Positions 10,910-22,300 of a stretch of DNA of 64,000 bases are shown here, in pieces. Each line of letters starts with the position of its first letter. The stretch's first letter is position 1. The DNA comes from Cryptomeria japonica (lineage: Eukaryota; Streptophyta; Pinopsida; Cupressales; Cupressaceae), in assembly GCF_030272615.1 (NCBI RefSeq), contig NC_081410.1, positions 285,509,957 through 285,573,956 of the forward strand, given 5' to 3'. The notes beneath the pieces are model-generated. The model ran no database searches. It had not been told where the DNA came from and saw nothing but the letters and a program-made list of their open reading frames with translations. A program made the translations under genes and the position numbers.

Positions 10910-12005
10910 CTATCAATATTACTATATGCATATAACACAAAAATCCTTAGAAAAACTAGGATTTCATAGAGTAGGGGTTGATGCTAAAGCCTCATTTATA
11001 GCCTCAAAACTCTTTTTGCCTTCCTTTGTCCAGCTGAAAGATACACCTTTCCTCAACATAGCTATTAGTTATTCCAATAATTCAACATAATTAGGAGTAA
11101 ACCATCTAATGAAATTGACCTAACTTAAGAAACTTTGCAGCCTTTTCTTGTTTGCTAGTAAAGGAAGAGCCAAGATAACACTTACCCTCTTAGGTTCAAT
11201 AACAATACCACACTTTGAAACAATATAAACCAAAAATTTCCCTTCATGAATAATAAACACACACTTAGGATTTAGAGACACACCAAATTCTCTGCACCTT
11301 TAAAAAATCAGCCTCAATGACTTGGATGATATTTTGCTTCCTTAGAAAAAACTGTGATATAATCTAAGTAAACCAACACTATTTTATACATCAAGATCTG
11401 AAAATCCATATCCATGGTTCATTGAAAAGTTACCTCTACATTGGATAAACCAAAGGGAATCTTCTTATAAGCCATGTCACCCCATTTAGTATTAAATATT
11501 TTATTATATTGGTCCTCCTCTTTGACTAAAATCTGGTCATAACTAGAAAAACCATCAAGTAAAGAAAACATTTCAGATCCTGAAACTACTTGCAAAATTT
11601 GTTCCATGGAAGGTAAAGGATAGTGATATTTCAGTGAGGCTCAATTAAGGTCTCTAAAATCCATGCAGAGCATAACTTCACCATTTTTCTTTCTTACAGG
11701 AACTAAGTTTGAAACCCATGAGGTATGCTTGAAGGGAAATATTATAGCACTCTCAATCAATTTATCTAGTTCTTTTTTCATGAGGGTATCTAGCTTTGGA
11801 TTTAATGGCCTCTATTTTTGTCTTATTGGTTTAGAATTGGGCTTAAGTTCTATTGTGTGTTGAGCAAGATTGGGGTAAAACCCCTTCAAATCAAAATATT
11901 GCATGCAAATACATCATTAAATTCTTGACAAAAGGAAGCAAAAGCTTATTCTCTTTCTTTAGTATGAAATTTTCCAGACCTAAGAAGCTTACCATTTGAA
12001 ATTTT
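10910..12005 (-). pseudogene. Relic G: RT piece of an old Ty3/gypsy element
   Basis: The best block is 11,607-11,419: MFSLLDGFSSYDQILVKEED followed by MAYKKIPFGLSNVEVTFQ. The catalytic box near 11,355 reads VYLDYITV, so the second Asp of YLDD is lost. Toward 10,920 comes the RT-to-RNase H junction (SWTKEGKKSFEAINEAL). The upstream lead-in to RT is at 11,700-11,900. Many stops and shifts mark this as older than Tat-1. It is cut at 10,909 by Tat-1 and at 12,005 by copia A. Confidence 0.82.
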
Positions 12006-13605
12006 TGTTGGCATTATGTGAACCGGTATAAGTACATAATGATATTGTATGTTGTCATTGATGTCAATATGTGATATGAAGTGAACCGGCATATGTGATA
12101 TGTGAGAAGAGAGAACCGACATATGTGTGAATCGGTATATATACCAAAGCAAAGCGGTGTATTTGCTCAAGGTGAACCGGCATGTAGTTATGGGAACCGA
12201 CACATGGAAGCATTGTATGGCTACCAGTTGGTAGGTAGTTTCCACTTTAGGATTTCCGGTTGGAGTACCTCAAGCCTGTGTGACTCAATCGGTGATCTTT
12301 GTGATGAGTTAGCAGTATAACAGAGAACAGGTCGTGGTGCCACGTAAGCCCTGTGCGCGTGAAGGATCTTGCATGAAGAAGACTATTCCTATCAACCTCG
12401 GGAATGTGCAAAGTTTATCAAATGGTGATAACGCATGATGGGTTATCAGCCACCATGAAATCAGTGGATAATGGATGATGGATAATGTCTTGAGATCGAT
12501 TCAAGATTGTTGCATTTAATGCAGTATGATTCAATGGTCAGGATTGAACCATTTGAATCGCTTAACCTAACAGGTTTAGGGTTTAGGGTTTTTGCTACCG
12601 ACCTGTCTGTTTCCTATAAGGTCGATGTTGTGTTTCTTTCTAAGGTTGTTGGAAAAAGTTGTGTGTGTGTATCCAAGGGAAGTGATACGTGATTCTTGCC
12701 AGACCAAAGGAGAGAAGAGATACCTGCAAAGTGAATGTGCCGAAGGTGAAGAGGAGCCAAAATGGATCTGCATTAGCATTGAGTGCTGTTACCAGATCAT
12801 TGTAATTCCTGTTGATCTTTAACCACTTCAATAGTTGTGAAATCCCTTAACAGGATAGCCTTAACCTACTTGATACAAATCCCTTAACAGGGTAGCTTGA
12901 ACCGACTTGATTCAAATCCCTTAACAGGGTAACTCAAAGTTATTGAGTTCTGGGAAGCTATAGAGCTCTGGAGATCCTTTAGCTATGAGTTCTTAAAATC
13001 CTCTAACAAGGTAACCCTAACTGGGTTTAACCCTTAATTGGGTATTATAGCCATCCCTTAACTGGGTGATCCTTAATAGGATCGGTCCTAGCAGAACCTA
13101 TTGTAATGTCTTTAATCGAACAAGGCTCCTAACAGAGCGGACTTCTAGAGAGTTCAAAAGCAGCTTGTGGGTATTCATTCCCATCGTGGTTTTTCCCAGT
13201 TGGGTTTCCACGTGAAAAAATATGTGTGTCATGTGTGATGCTTTTATCTTGTGATGCCTTGTTATTACCTATTGAGCATATGATGGTTTTGTGTTTTATG
13301 CCTATCTATAAAACATATTGAACTAACTATTGTGAAGATCTGATGATAGTTTACCTGTTCATGCATGAGGGTGTAATGGTACTATAGTATTGAGCTAAGA
13401 AGAAATCTTAGTGAGTGACCATTTTATGATTTTTTTAGTTATTCTGGGTCTTACCGGTTGCACTCTGTTTCAACTAGTATCACTACTTGCCAGTCATTTG
13501 GAGTATTTACTGTCAAATTGGTTTTGGACTGTATTTTTGTTTGTACTGATTCACCCCCCCCTCTCAGTACCGGTTTGGTACTATTCATTCATCATTGAGT
13601 TATCA
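12006..13605 (+). repeat. Copia A 5' LTR
   Basis: This 1,600-bp LTR runs from TGTTGGCATTATG to GAGTTATCA. U3 (12,020-12,220) carries a series of GAACCGGCATATG-like words. The region 12,840-13,160 carries a series of CCCTTAACAGGGTA-like words. The end has CACCCCCCCCTCTCAGTACC just before the primer site, shared with the other copia LTRs here. Confidence 0.9.
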
Positions 13606-13606
13606 A

Positions 13607-13620
13607 TTGGTATCTGAGCA
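13607..13620 (+). other. Copia A primer binding site
   Basis: TTGGTATCTGAGCA directly follows the 5' LTR. The copia consensus TGGTATCAGAGC pairs with the 3' end of initiator tRNA-Met. One base differs (CTG for CAG). Confidence 0.85.
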
Positions 13621-13674
13621 CTCTAGGTCCTCTATGTTGTAAGCTTAACCGCTTGAGGTAAAGATCCCAGTCAA

Positions 13675-14721
13675 ATGATGAAGAGGGAAGGTCCAAAGTT
13701 TAAAAGGAAAAATTTTGGTATATGGAAAGATAGAATGAAGATATTCATCAGAAGCATGGGTGCTCAACACTGGAGTTATGTTGAGAATGTCTATGTTGTC
13801 CCTACCGGTACTCTCACCGATGACCAAAAGAGAGAGATACAAGAAAATGGGCAAGTCATGGAAGCCCTCATTAGTAGTCTATCTGACATTGAGTTTATTG
13901 ATGTCCAGGACAAGGTAAATCCCAAAGAGGTATGAGATGCTCTTGAAAATATCTATGGTGGTGATGAACATGTAAAACAGGCTAAGGAAGAAATCCTGAG
14001 AGGGAAGTTTGAAGATATGCAGATGGTTGAAGGTGAGACCATTCAGCAGTATGGAATAAGAATCAAAACGGTTGTTGGAGAAATCAAGAGTGCAGGTGGT
14101 AAAATAGAAGATTTCACTGTGGTAAGCAAAGTCCTGAGATCCCTATTGCTGGTCTATACAATAAGGGTTGCTGCTATTCAGGAGCTGAGATCAATAGACA
14201 AGACTAAGGTATTCTTGGACTCCATCATAGCCAAGCTAAGGTATTCAGGAGTGAAAGCCTATGAGCTAAATAGTTTTGATGGCAGTGTTCAAAAGATTGA
14301 ATCAACATTTAAAGCCTCTGCTTTACCATTCAGAAAAGGAAAAGAAGCTAGCACTAGTGGTGAACCTAGTCAAAGAAGAGAAATGAATGATGAGGAGATT
14401 CTGATGGCATTTGAAGCTCTCCTTGCCAAGAAGCTTCCTAAAGGAACTGGTAAATACAAAGGTAAGCTACCTTTGAAATGCTTTTCTTGCAACCAGATAA
14501 GACATATTGCTATAAACTATCCTAATGGCGATAACAAGGACAAACCAGAAAGGTGTAGGAAATTCAAAGGAGGAAACTGGAGAAACTATTTTGTGGTAGT
14601 TGATGAAGGTGTCACAGATGAGGAATCAGAAGATGAAGAGAATGAAGACATTGTGTTTGTTGTTGTAAAGGAAGATGTGGCAGACAAGAAGGCTCTTGTC
14701 TCCCGGTTTCATAATTCCAAT
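13675..14721 (+). pseudogene. Copia A Gag
   Basis: The ATG at 13,675 follows the primer site by 55 bases (MMKREGPKFKRKNFGIWKDR). The copia Gag core includes IQENGQVMEALISSL, NIYGGDEHVKQAKEEILRGKFEDMQM and ETIQQYGIRIK. The zinc knuckle near 14,478 reads CFSCNQIRHIAINY: the last Cys is Tyr and a Gly is Arg, both G-to-A type changes. One stop, TGA at 13,933, stands where Trp is expected and where copia B has TGG. There are no frameshifts. Confidence 0.9.
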
Positions 14722-16170
14722 GACTGGATCATTGACAGTGGTTGTTCTCACCATATGATAGGTGACCGGAGCAAGTTTCTATCCTTGGAGGAGTATGATG
14801 GTGGTGTGGTTCACTTTGGTAATGATGCACCATGCATGGTCAAAGGTAGAGGGTCCATCTCTCTAAATGGAAAGAGTAGTACTGACAATGTGTACTGGGT
14901 TGATGGTCTTAGACACAACCTTCTGAGTGTTGTCTAGCCAAATGACAGTGGCCTCACTCTGGAATTCAAGAATGGAGTTTGCAAAATCAAAGGAAAAGAT
15001 GGTGAATTGGTGGCCACCGGCATGTAGACCGAAGGTAACCTATTTCATCTGAATACAAATATAAGTACATGTCTTATGGCTAAGCTTGATGATAGCTAGA
15101 TATGGCATAGGAGACTCTGCCATGTAAACTTTGATAACATTGTGAAGGCTAGTAAGATCAAAGCAGTTAGAGGGTTGTCGGTGCTAAGCAAACTGGATAA
15201 TACCTTGTGCAGAGAGTGTCAATTGGGGAAAATGTCTTCCTCAACCTTTAAAAGTAAATCTTTCATTGCTGACAACTTGCTTGATCTTGTGCATACTGAT
15301 TTGTGTGGTCCTATGAAAACTAGAAGTGTGCAGGGTGATAGGTACTTGATGATTCTCACTGATGACTGCTCAAGAATGATGTGGGTCACATTCTTGAAAG
15401 ACAAGTCTGAAGCTTTTGTGAAATTCAAAGCTTTCAGAGCATTAGTGGAGAAGGAAAGTGGTAAAAGGATCAAGTGTCTTAGAACTGATCAAGGAGGGGA
15501 ATTCACTTCCGGTGAATTCAACAAGTACTATGAAGAATTTGGCATCAAAAGGCAATTGTTTGCCCCCTGGACTCCACAGCAGAATGGCCTAGCAGAGAGG
15601 AATAACCGGACTATGGTTGAAGTTTCTAGAACCATGTTGATTCAAGGAAAGGTAGCTCACACCTTTTGGAGAGAAGTAGTGAGCACTGCAGTCTACACAA
15701 TGAATCGGGTACTCATCAAGAAAGGTAAGGATAAAACTCCTTATGAGTATTGGACTAGTAAGACACCTGTGGTTAGCTACTTTAAGGTATTTGGTAGCAA
15801 ATGTTACATCAAGAGGAGTGAACACCAGGGAAAATTTGAAGCTAAATGTGATGAGGGAATATTCCTAAGATATTCCACCAAGAGTAAAGCTTTCAAGTGT
15901 TATAACAATAGGACTCAGAGAATTATGGAAAGTATCAATGTAAGAGTTGATGAATCCTCTGAAAAAATTGAGGAAACCGGTAGTGAGCAAGCTGTAAATG
16001 AACTGGTTGCAACCTTTTGGGAACCGAGTGTCATTCAACCAAGTACCAGTAATAGTGTTCTTGAATCGGTGAATGCTGATACTGATGAAGATGAGGATGA
16101 AGAGATAAAGCAAAAAGAACCTCTCAAGACCATTCCTCGATATGTCAAGTTGAATCATGATCCTAAGTAG
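14722..16170 (+). pseudogene. Copia A protease and integrase
   Basis: The protease active site is WIIDSGCSHHMIG (about 14,725). The pre-integrase zinc region is WHRRLCHVNF then CRECQLGK. The integrase core has HTDLCGP, LRTDQGGEFTSGEF and QNGLAERNNRTM, giving the D, D and E. The C-terminal GYS-type motif is seen as RYSTKSKAFKCYN. Stops lie at 14,935, 15,025, 15,097 and 16,168, all TAG. Copia B keeps CAG at 14,935, 15,025 and 16,168 and TGG at 15,097. The frame is otherwise continuous. Confidence 0.92.
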
Positions 16171-17286
16171 ATCATAGGAGATAAGGATGCAGGAATCCTT
16201 ACAAGGAGAAAGATTAGAGAAAACTCATGTATGATCTTTGAATTTGAGCCTAAATCATTCAAAGAGGCTCATAAAGATGAAGACTGGATCAAGGTAATGG
16301 AAGAGGAACTTGATCAGATAGAGAAAAATGGTACATGGTCCTTGGTACCCAGACGGGAGCATAAAAATGTCATTGGCACCAAATGGGTGTTCAGAAACAA
16401 GCTAAATGAGGATGGCACACTGATTAGGAATAAAGCTAGATTGGTGTGCAAAGGATATGCTCAAGAAGAAGGAGAAGACTATGGAGAAACCTTTGCTCCT
16501 GTAGCCAGATTGGAAGGAGTTCGTATGCTTCTTGCATATGCACCTTTTAAAGGGTTCAAAGTATATCAAATGGATGTAAAATCTGCATTCCTAAATGGTG
16601 TACTTGAAAAGGAGGTGTATATAGAGCAACCAGATGGGTTTTCCCTATCTGAAGATAGTGATATGGTGTGTAGGCTACATAAAGCCTTATATGGTCTAAA
16701 GAATGCACCTAGGGCATGGTATGAGCGCCTACATTCCCATTTTGTGAAGATTGGATTTGAGAGAACAAGTGAAGATAGCAATATCTACTTGAAGTCTGAA
16801 GGAGATCAGATCCTGATCTGTGAGGTTTTTGTTGATGACATTATCTTTGGTGGTGATGACAAGATGAGTCATGAGTTTGCTGATGAGATGAAGAAAGAGT
16901 TTGAGATGTCACTCATAGGGGAGATTAAGTTCTTCATTAGACTGTAGATCCAGCAGATGAAAGATGGAATCTTTATCACTCAGTCCAAATATGTCAAAGA
17001 GGTGTTGAAGACCTTTGGCATGGAAGATAGCAAACTGGTTGGTACATCGATGATGACTGGTTGCAAATTGACAAAAGAGGATGATTCCGCACTGGTTGAT
17101 GAGAAGGAATACCGATCAATGATTGGTAAGTTGCATTATGTAGTGCATAGTAGACCGAATATTACACATGCAGTTGGCATTACTACAAGGTTCTAGAAAA
17201 GTCTAAGGGAATCCCACTTGGTTGCAGTCAAGCGGATTCTTAGGTATTTGAAGGGAACAGTTGACTATGGATTGTGGTACCCATAC
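16171..17286 (+). pseudogene. Copia A reverse transcriptase
   Basis: The frame carries [94 protein letters not shown] and the catalytic box [12 protein letters not shown], all canonical for copia RT. Stops at 16,945 and 17,194 are TAG. The one at 16,945 matches a CAG in copia B. The catalytic Asp pair is intact. Confidence 0.93.
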
Positions 17287-17781
17287 AACAATGATTTCAT
17301 TCTGAAAGTATTCACAGACGCTGAATGTGCAGGTAATGTGGATGAATGGAAAAGCACAACCAGTGGTGCATTCTTTCTCAGTGGTAGACTGGTCTCATGG
17401 ATGAGTAAAAAGTAGAGTTGTATCTCTCAGTCTACAGCGGAAGCTAATTATGTTGTAGCTTTCATGAACTGCACTCAGACAATCTAGATGAAGCATGTTT
17501 TAAATGGCTTCAAAATCCCTATATCTGAATTGGTAAGTATATTCTGTGATAACACAAGTGCTATCAATATTTCAAAGAATCTAGTTTTACATTCTAGAAC
17601 CAAGCATTTTGAGCTTAAGTATCATTTCTTGAGGGAAAAGGTTCATAATAAAGAGATTGCACTGGAACATGTTTCCAGTAAGGAGCAGTTAGCAGACATA
17701 TTCACCAAGCCTCTCCCAAAGACTACATTTGTGCATTTAAGAGGTGAATTGGGGGTACTGCCCCTTCAGGAGGTGAACTAA
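17287..17781 (+). pseudogene. Copia A RNase H
   Basis: LKVFTDAECAGNVDEWKSTT holds the first Asp, STAEANYVVAF the Glu and IFCDNTSAINISKN the next Asp. RTKHFELKYHFLREKV and KEQLADIFTKPLPK close the domain, as in copia RNase H. Stops are at 17,413 (TAG; CAG in copia B) and 17,485 (TAG; Trp expected). The polyprotein ends at a TAA at 17,779. From 13,675 to here is 1,368 codons in one frame. Confidence 0.92.
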
Positions 17782-18023
17782 AAGTATTTGTTCCACATCA
17801 GCCAGGTATTGCATAGTCAAATTTTTGTTGATTGATGTGTTGAAGGATGCTACTCCTCAGGGGGAGCAACATAATGGAATAGGGATACTTGTGCCTCCAC
17901 TTTGGCATTGTTGTCAAAGGGGGAGAAGGAGTGAAGCGGAAAATATATCTGCAGAAAATGGGGGAGAAGATGTAAAGCGGAAAGATATCTTTGTATATTA
18001 CCATCAATGCAAAAGGGGGAGAT
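17782..18023 (+). other. Copia A 3' noncoding region with polypurine tracts
   Basis: Four GGGGGAG tracts lie at about 17,860, 17,919, 17,960 and 18,015. The last (AAAAGGGGGAGATT) abuts the 3' LTR and is the likely plus-strand primer. The other three have the same core. Confidence 0.8.
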
Positions 18024-19660
18024 TATTGACATTATGTGAACCGGTATAAGGACATAATGATATTGTATGTTGTCATTGATGTCAATATGTGATATGAAGT
18101 GAACCGACATATGTGATATGTGAGAAGAGAGAACCGGCATATGTGTGAACTGGTATATATGCCAAAGTGAAGTAGTGTATTTGCTCAAGGTGAACCGGCA
18201 TGTAGTTATGGGAGCCAGCACATGGAAGCATTGTATGGCTACCAGTTGGTAGGTAGTTTCCACTTCAAGATTTCCGATTGGAGTACCTCAAGCCTGTGTG
18301 ACTCAATCGGTGATCTTTGTGTGATGAGTTAGCAGTATAACAGAGAACAGGTCATGTTGCCATGTAAGCCCTGTGCACATGAAGGATCTTGCATGAAGAA
18401 GACTATTCCTATCTACCTCGGGAATGTGCGAAGTTTGTCAAACGGTGATAACATGTGATGGATTATCAACCGCCATGAAATTGGTGGATAATGGATGATG
18501 GAGAATGTCTTGAGATTGATTCAAGATTGTTGCATTTAATGCAATATGATTCAACGGTCAGGATTGAACCGCTTGAATTGCTTAACGTAACAGGTTTAGG
18601 GTTTAGGGTTTTTATTACTGACCTGTCTGTTTCCTATATGGTCGATGTTGTGTTTCTTTCTAAGGTTGTTGGAAAAAGTTGTGTGTGTGTATCCAAGGGA
18701 AGTGATACGTGATTCTTGCCAGACCAAAGGAGACAAGAGATACCTGCAAAGTGAATGTGCAGAAGGTGAAGAGGAGCCAAAATGGATCTACATTAGCATT
18801 GAGTACTGTTACCAGATCATTGTAATTCCTATTGGTCTTTAACCACTTCAATAGTTGTGAAATCCCTTAACAGGGTAGCCTTAACCGGCTTGATACAAAT
18901 CCCTTAACAGGGTAGCTTTAACCGGCTTGATTCAAATCCCTTAATAGGGTAACTCAAAGTTATTGAGTTCTGGGAAGCTATAGAGCTCTGGAGATCCTTT
19001 AGCTATTGAGTTCTTGAAATCCTCTAACAAGGTAACCCTAACCGGGTTTAACCCTTAACCGGGTATTATAGCCATCCCTTAACTGGGTGATCCCTAACAG
19101 GATTGGTTCCTAGCAGAACCTATTGTAATTTCTTTAACCGGACAAGGCTCCTAATAGAGCGGACTTCTAAAGAGTTCAAAAGTAGCTTGTGGGTATTCAT
19201 CCCCATTGTGGTTTTTCCTAGTTGGGTTTCCACGTGAAAAAATTTGTGTGTCATGTGTAATGCTTTTATCTTGTGATGCCTTGTTATTACCTGTTGAGCA
19301 TATGATGGTTCTATGTTTTATGTCTGTCTATTAAACATATTGAACTAACTATTGTGAAGATCTGATGATAGTTTACCTATTCATGCATGAGGGTGTAATG
19401 GTACTATAGTATTGAGCTAAGAAGAAAGCTTAGTGAGTGTCCGGTTTATGATTGTTTTAGTTATTCTAGGTCTTACCGGTTGCACTCTGTTTCAACTAGT
19501 ATCACTGCTTGCCAATCATTTGGAGTATTTGCTATCAAACCTTGCCAATCATTTGGAGTATTTGCTGTCAAACCGGTTTTGGACTGTATTTTTGTTTGTA
19601 CTGATTCACTCCCCCCTCTCAGTACCGGTTTGGTACTATTCATTCATCATTGAGTTATCA
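18024..19660 (+). repeat. Copia A 3' LTR
   Basis: This 1,637-bp LTR is a close copy of 12,006-13,605. It starts TATTGACATTATG where the 5' LTR has TGTTGGCATTATG, so the terminal TG is mutated to TA. It is longer chiefly because of a 33-bp internal duplication. It ends GAGTTATCA, then ATTTC. Confidence 0.92.
19511..19576 (+). repeat. 33-bp tandem duplication in copia A 3' LTR
   Basis: GCCAATCATTTGGAGTATTT and the bases after it occur twice in a row here (19,511 and 19,544). The 5' LTR has one copy, so the duplication arose after insertion. Confidence 0.85.
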
Positions 19661-19948
19661 ATTTCAACTTCTTCATAGTGTTCCTAGTCAATCTGAATGT
19701 TGGCCTATTACTTCCTAACTTGATCATTATAATTAAAGATGGACTCCAAGGTGACAAATCCCTTAGAAAATTTGTTACTTTTAAGCTGTATCACTTGGTA
19801 TTCATATTGTTGTTGAAATCTATCTTGATTTATAGCTGAAAAATTAGCTTCTCTTATAAAGTTTACAATCTGCTGGTCATTTCCAAAGACTTGCCAAAAA
19901 ACATGATCATCTAGAATAGAAGGTCAAACAATAACCTTCACATATTAT
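19661..19948 (-). pseudogene. Relic G: spacer between RNase H and RT
   Basis: Read on the minus strand this continues relic G: WQVFGNDQQIVNFI, then QVIQLKSNKFSKGFVTLESI and NYNDQVRK. The text is typical of the linker before gypsy RT. It joins the RT piece at 12,005 across copia A and is cut at 19,949 by copia B. Confidence 0.65.
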
Positions 19949-21412
19949 TGATGAATAATGATGAACAATAAATACCCAAAAAGTGCTGATAGGGGGGGGG
20001 TGAATCAGTATACACAAAAACTTCTTCAACAACTTAAACTGCAAAGACTGCACTAACTGGTAAACAATATCACCAATCTAAATCAAGGCACTACCGGTGA
20101 CATAGTATGACTATAAAAGACATAAACCAGTAACATCTAGATCATCTCAAAACCTAATATCTTATCTCAACTTCACACATATGCTTAAGAAAGTAATACA
20201 TTAGAGATACAATGACCATAGGATCAACTTGCATTACTGTTTAATAGAAAACACTAAAAATTCACATGAAAAAGCATCACACATAACACATTGATTTTTC
20301 ATGTGGAAACCCAACTAGGAAAAACCACGGTGGGGATGAATACCCACAAGTTTTTCTTGAACTCTTCTGAAGTTTGCTCTGTTAGGAGCCTAGTTTGGTT
20401 AAAGACTTTACAACAAGTTCTACTAGGAATCGATCCTGCTAGGGATCACCCGGTTAAGGGATGGCTAAATACCCGGTTAGAGGTTAAAACCATGTTAAAG
20501 GTTACCTTGTAAGAGGATTTGAAGAACTCAATGATTTTGAGTCACCGTGTTAAAGGATTTACAAAAATCTTGTTAAAGCTACCCGGTAAAGGGATTTTCC
20601 AACTACTGAAATGGTTAGAAGTCAACGAGTAATACATTGATCTGATAATAGCACTTAATGCCAAGGCAGATCCACTTTAGTTCCTTTACATCTACAATCA
20701 CACTCTACAGATCTCTACTCACTCCTCTGGTCTGGCAAGAATCACTTCACATACATTCATTTTCCAACAACCTCAAATGAAAATCATCATCGACCTTATA
20801 GACAACAATTAGGTCAGTGGCAAAAGCCTAAAACCCTAAGCATCTAGGTTAACAATACAGTCAGTCCAATCCTGGCTATTTAAACACATTACATAGGGTA
20901 AAACAATCTTGAACAAATCTCAAGATGTTCTCCATTGTCCGTTCTTCACCACTTCTGGAAGCTGATAACCCATCACACGCTCTCCACCGTTTACTAAGAT
21001 TTTGCACATTCCTGAGGTAGATAGAATCAATCTTCTTCATGCAAGATCCTCAAGGAGATTCTTCACGTGCACAAGGCTGACATGGCAATGTGATCTAATC
21101 TTCATTTCAATCCTAACTCATCATAGGATGTCATTGGTCAAATCACATAGACTTGGAATGCATCAACCAGAAACCTTGAAGCTAGGACTACCAACTAGTA
21201 GTCATATCAAATGAAACCCCGATACAAACTGCATATACCAGTTCACATTTGCATATACCGGTTCACACTCCAACATACCAGTTCACTTTTTGTATATCCC
21301 GGTTCACTTGCCAGTTTTCTTACTTCAATATACCGGTTCATATTTTAGCATATTGACATCAATGACAACATACAATATCATCATGTCATCAAACTCTGCA
21401 CATATGCCAACA
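19949..21412 (-). repeat. Copia B 3' LTR
   Basis: On the minus strand it starts TGTTGGCATATG at 21,412, directly after CTCCCCC (the polypurine tract on the element strand), and ends CATTATTCATCA at 19,949. It matches 25,795-27,238 along its length. It has the G-tract GGGGGGGG-TGAATCAG near 19,995 and a series of ACCCGGTTAAGGGAT-like words at 20,440-20,610. Confidence 0.9.
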
Positions 21413-21661
21413 ATCTCCCCCTTTGGCATTGATGGCAATACACAAAGATATCTCTACATCTTCTTCCATAAAATATGTCTTCAATACAATAGATATCTTC
21501 TCTTCTTCACATCTTCTCCCCCTTTGACAACAATGCCAAAGTGGAGGCATAAACATCCATGATCTACTATGTTGCTCCCTCTGAGGAGTACCATCCTTCA
21601 ACACATCAATCCTAAAAAAGATCTGACAATGCAATACCTAACTAATGTGGAGCACATACCT

Positions 21662-22300
21662 TTAGTTCACCTCTTGAAGGGGAAGCACCCCTAATTCATC
21701 TCTTAAATAGGTAAATGTAGCCTTCGGTAGAGGCTTGGTGAATATATCTGCTAACTGCTCTTTACTGGAAACATGTTCCAATACAATCTCTTTGTTCTGA
21801 ACTTTCTCCCTCAAGAAATGATACTTGAGCTCAAAGTGCTTGGTTCTAGCATGTAATACCGGATTCTTGGAGATATTAATTGCACTTGTGTTACTGCAAA
21901 ATATACGCACCGGTTCAGATACAGGGACTTTGAAACCACTTAATGCATGCTTCATCAAAATTGTCTAAGTGCAGTTCATAAATGCTGCTACATATTCTGC
22001 TTCTACTGTGGACTGGGAGATACAACTCTGCTTCTTGCTCATCCATGAGACTATTCTACCACCAAGAAAGAATGCACCACCAGTTGTGCTCTTCTGATCA
22101 TCCATATTACTAGCCCAATCGACATTAGTAAACACTTTGAGATTGAAATCATTACTGTATGGATACCACAATCCATAATCTATAGTTCCCTTCAGATATC
22201 TAAGAATCTACTCGACTGCTACCAAGTAGGATTTTCTTGGACTTTTTGGAAATGTGCAAGCAATGCCCATTGCATTTGCAATTTTTGGTCTGTTGTCTAC
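21662..22300 (-). pseudogene. Copia B RNase H and RT end
   Basis: LKVFTNVDWASNMDDQKSTTGG (first Asp altered in its setting), STVEAEYVAAF, IFCSNTSAINIS (Asp to Ser) and RTKHFELKYHF are present. KEQLADIFTKPLPK closes the frame. A stop lies at 21,965 and a frame change near 22,320. Between 21,661 and 21,413 is the noncoding 3' end with three CTCCCCC-like tracts, the complements of polypurine tracts. Confidence 0.88.

Larger units (their letters stand above)
12006..19660 (+). mobile_element. Copia A: Ty1/copia LTR retrotransposon with both LTRs
   Basis: The order is LTR, tRNA-Met type primer site, one long gag-PR-INT-RT-RNase H frame, polypurine tract, LTR. INT before RT defines copia. The flanks read ATTTT on the left and ATTTC on the right, a near-match target duplication. 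Relic G resumes at 19,661, so copia A landed in it. The sequence and the 1.6-kb LTRs suggest a SIRE- or Tork-like lineage; I cannot decide which. Nine stops disable it. Confidence 0.93.

Noticed and set aside
12006-19660. Host gene capture in copia A or copia B
   Set aside because: Every part between the LTRs is accounted for by gag-PR-INT-RT-RNase H and the 3' noncoding tracts.
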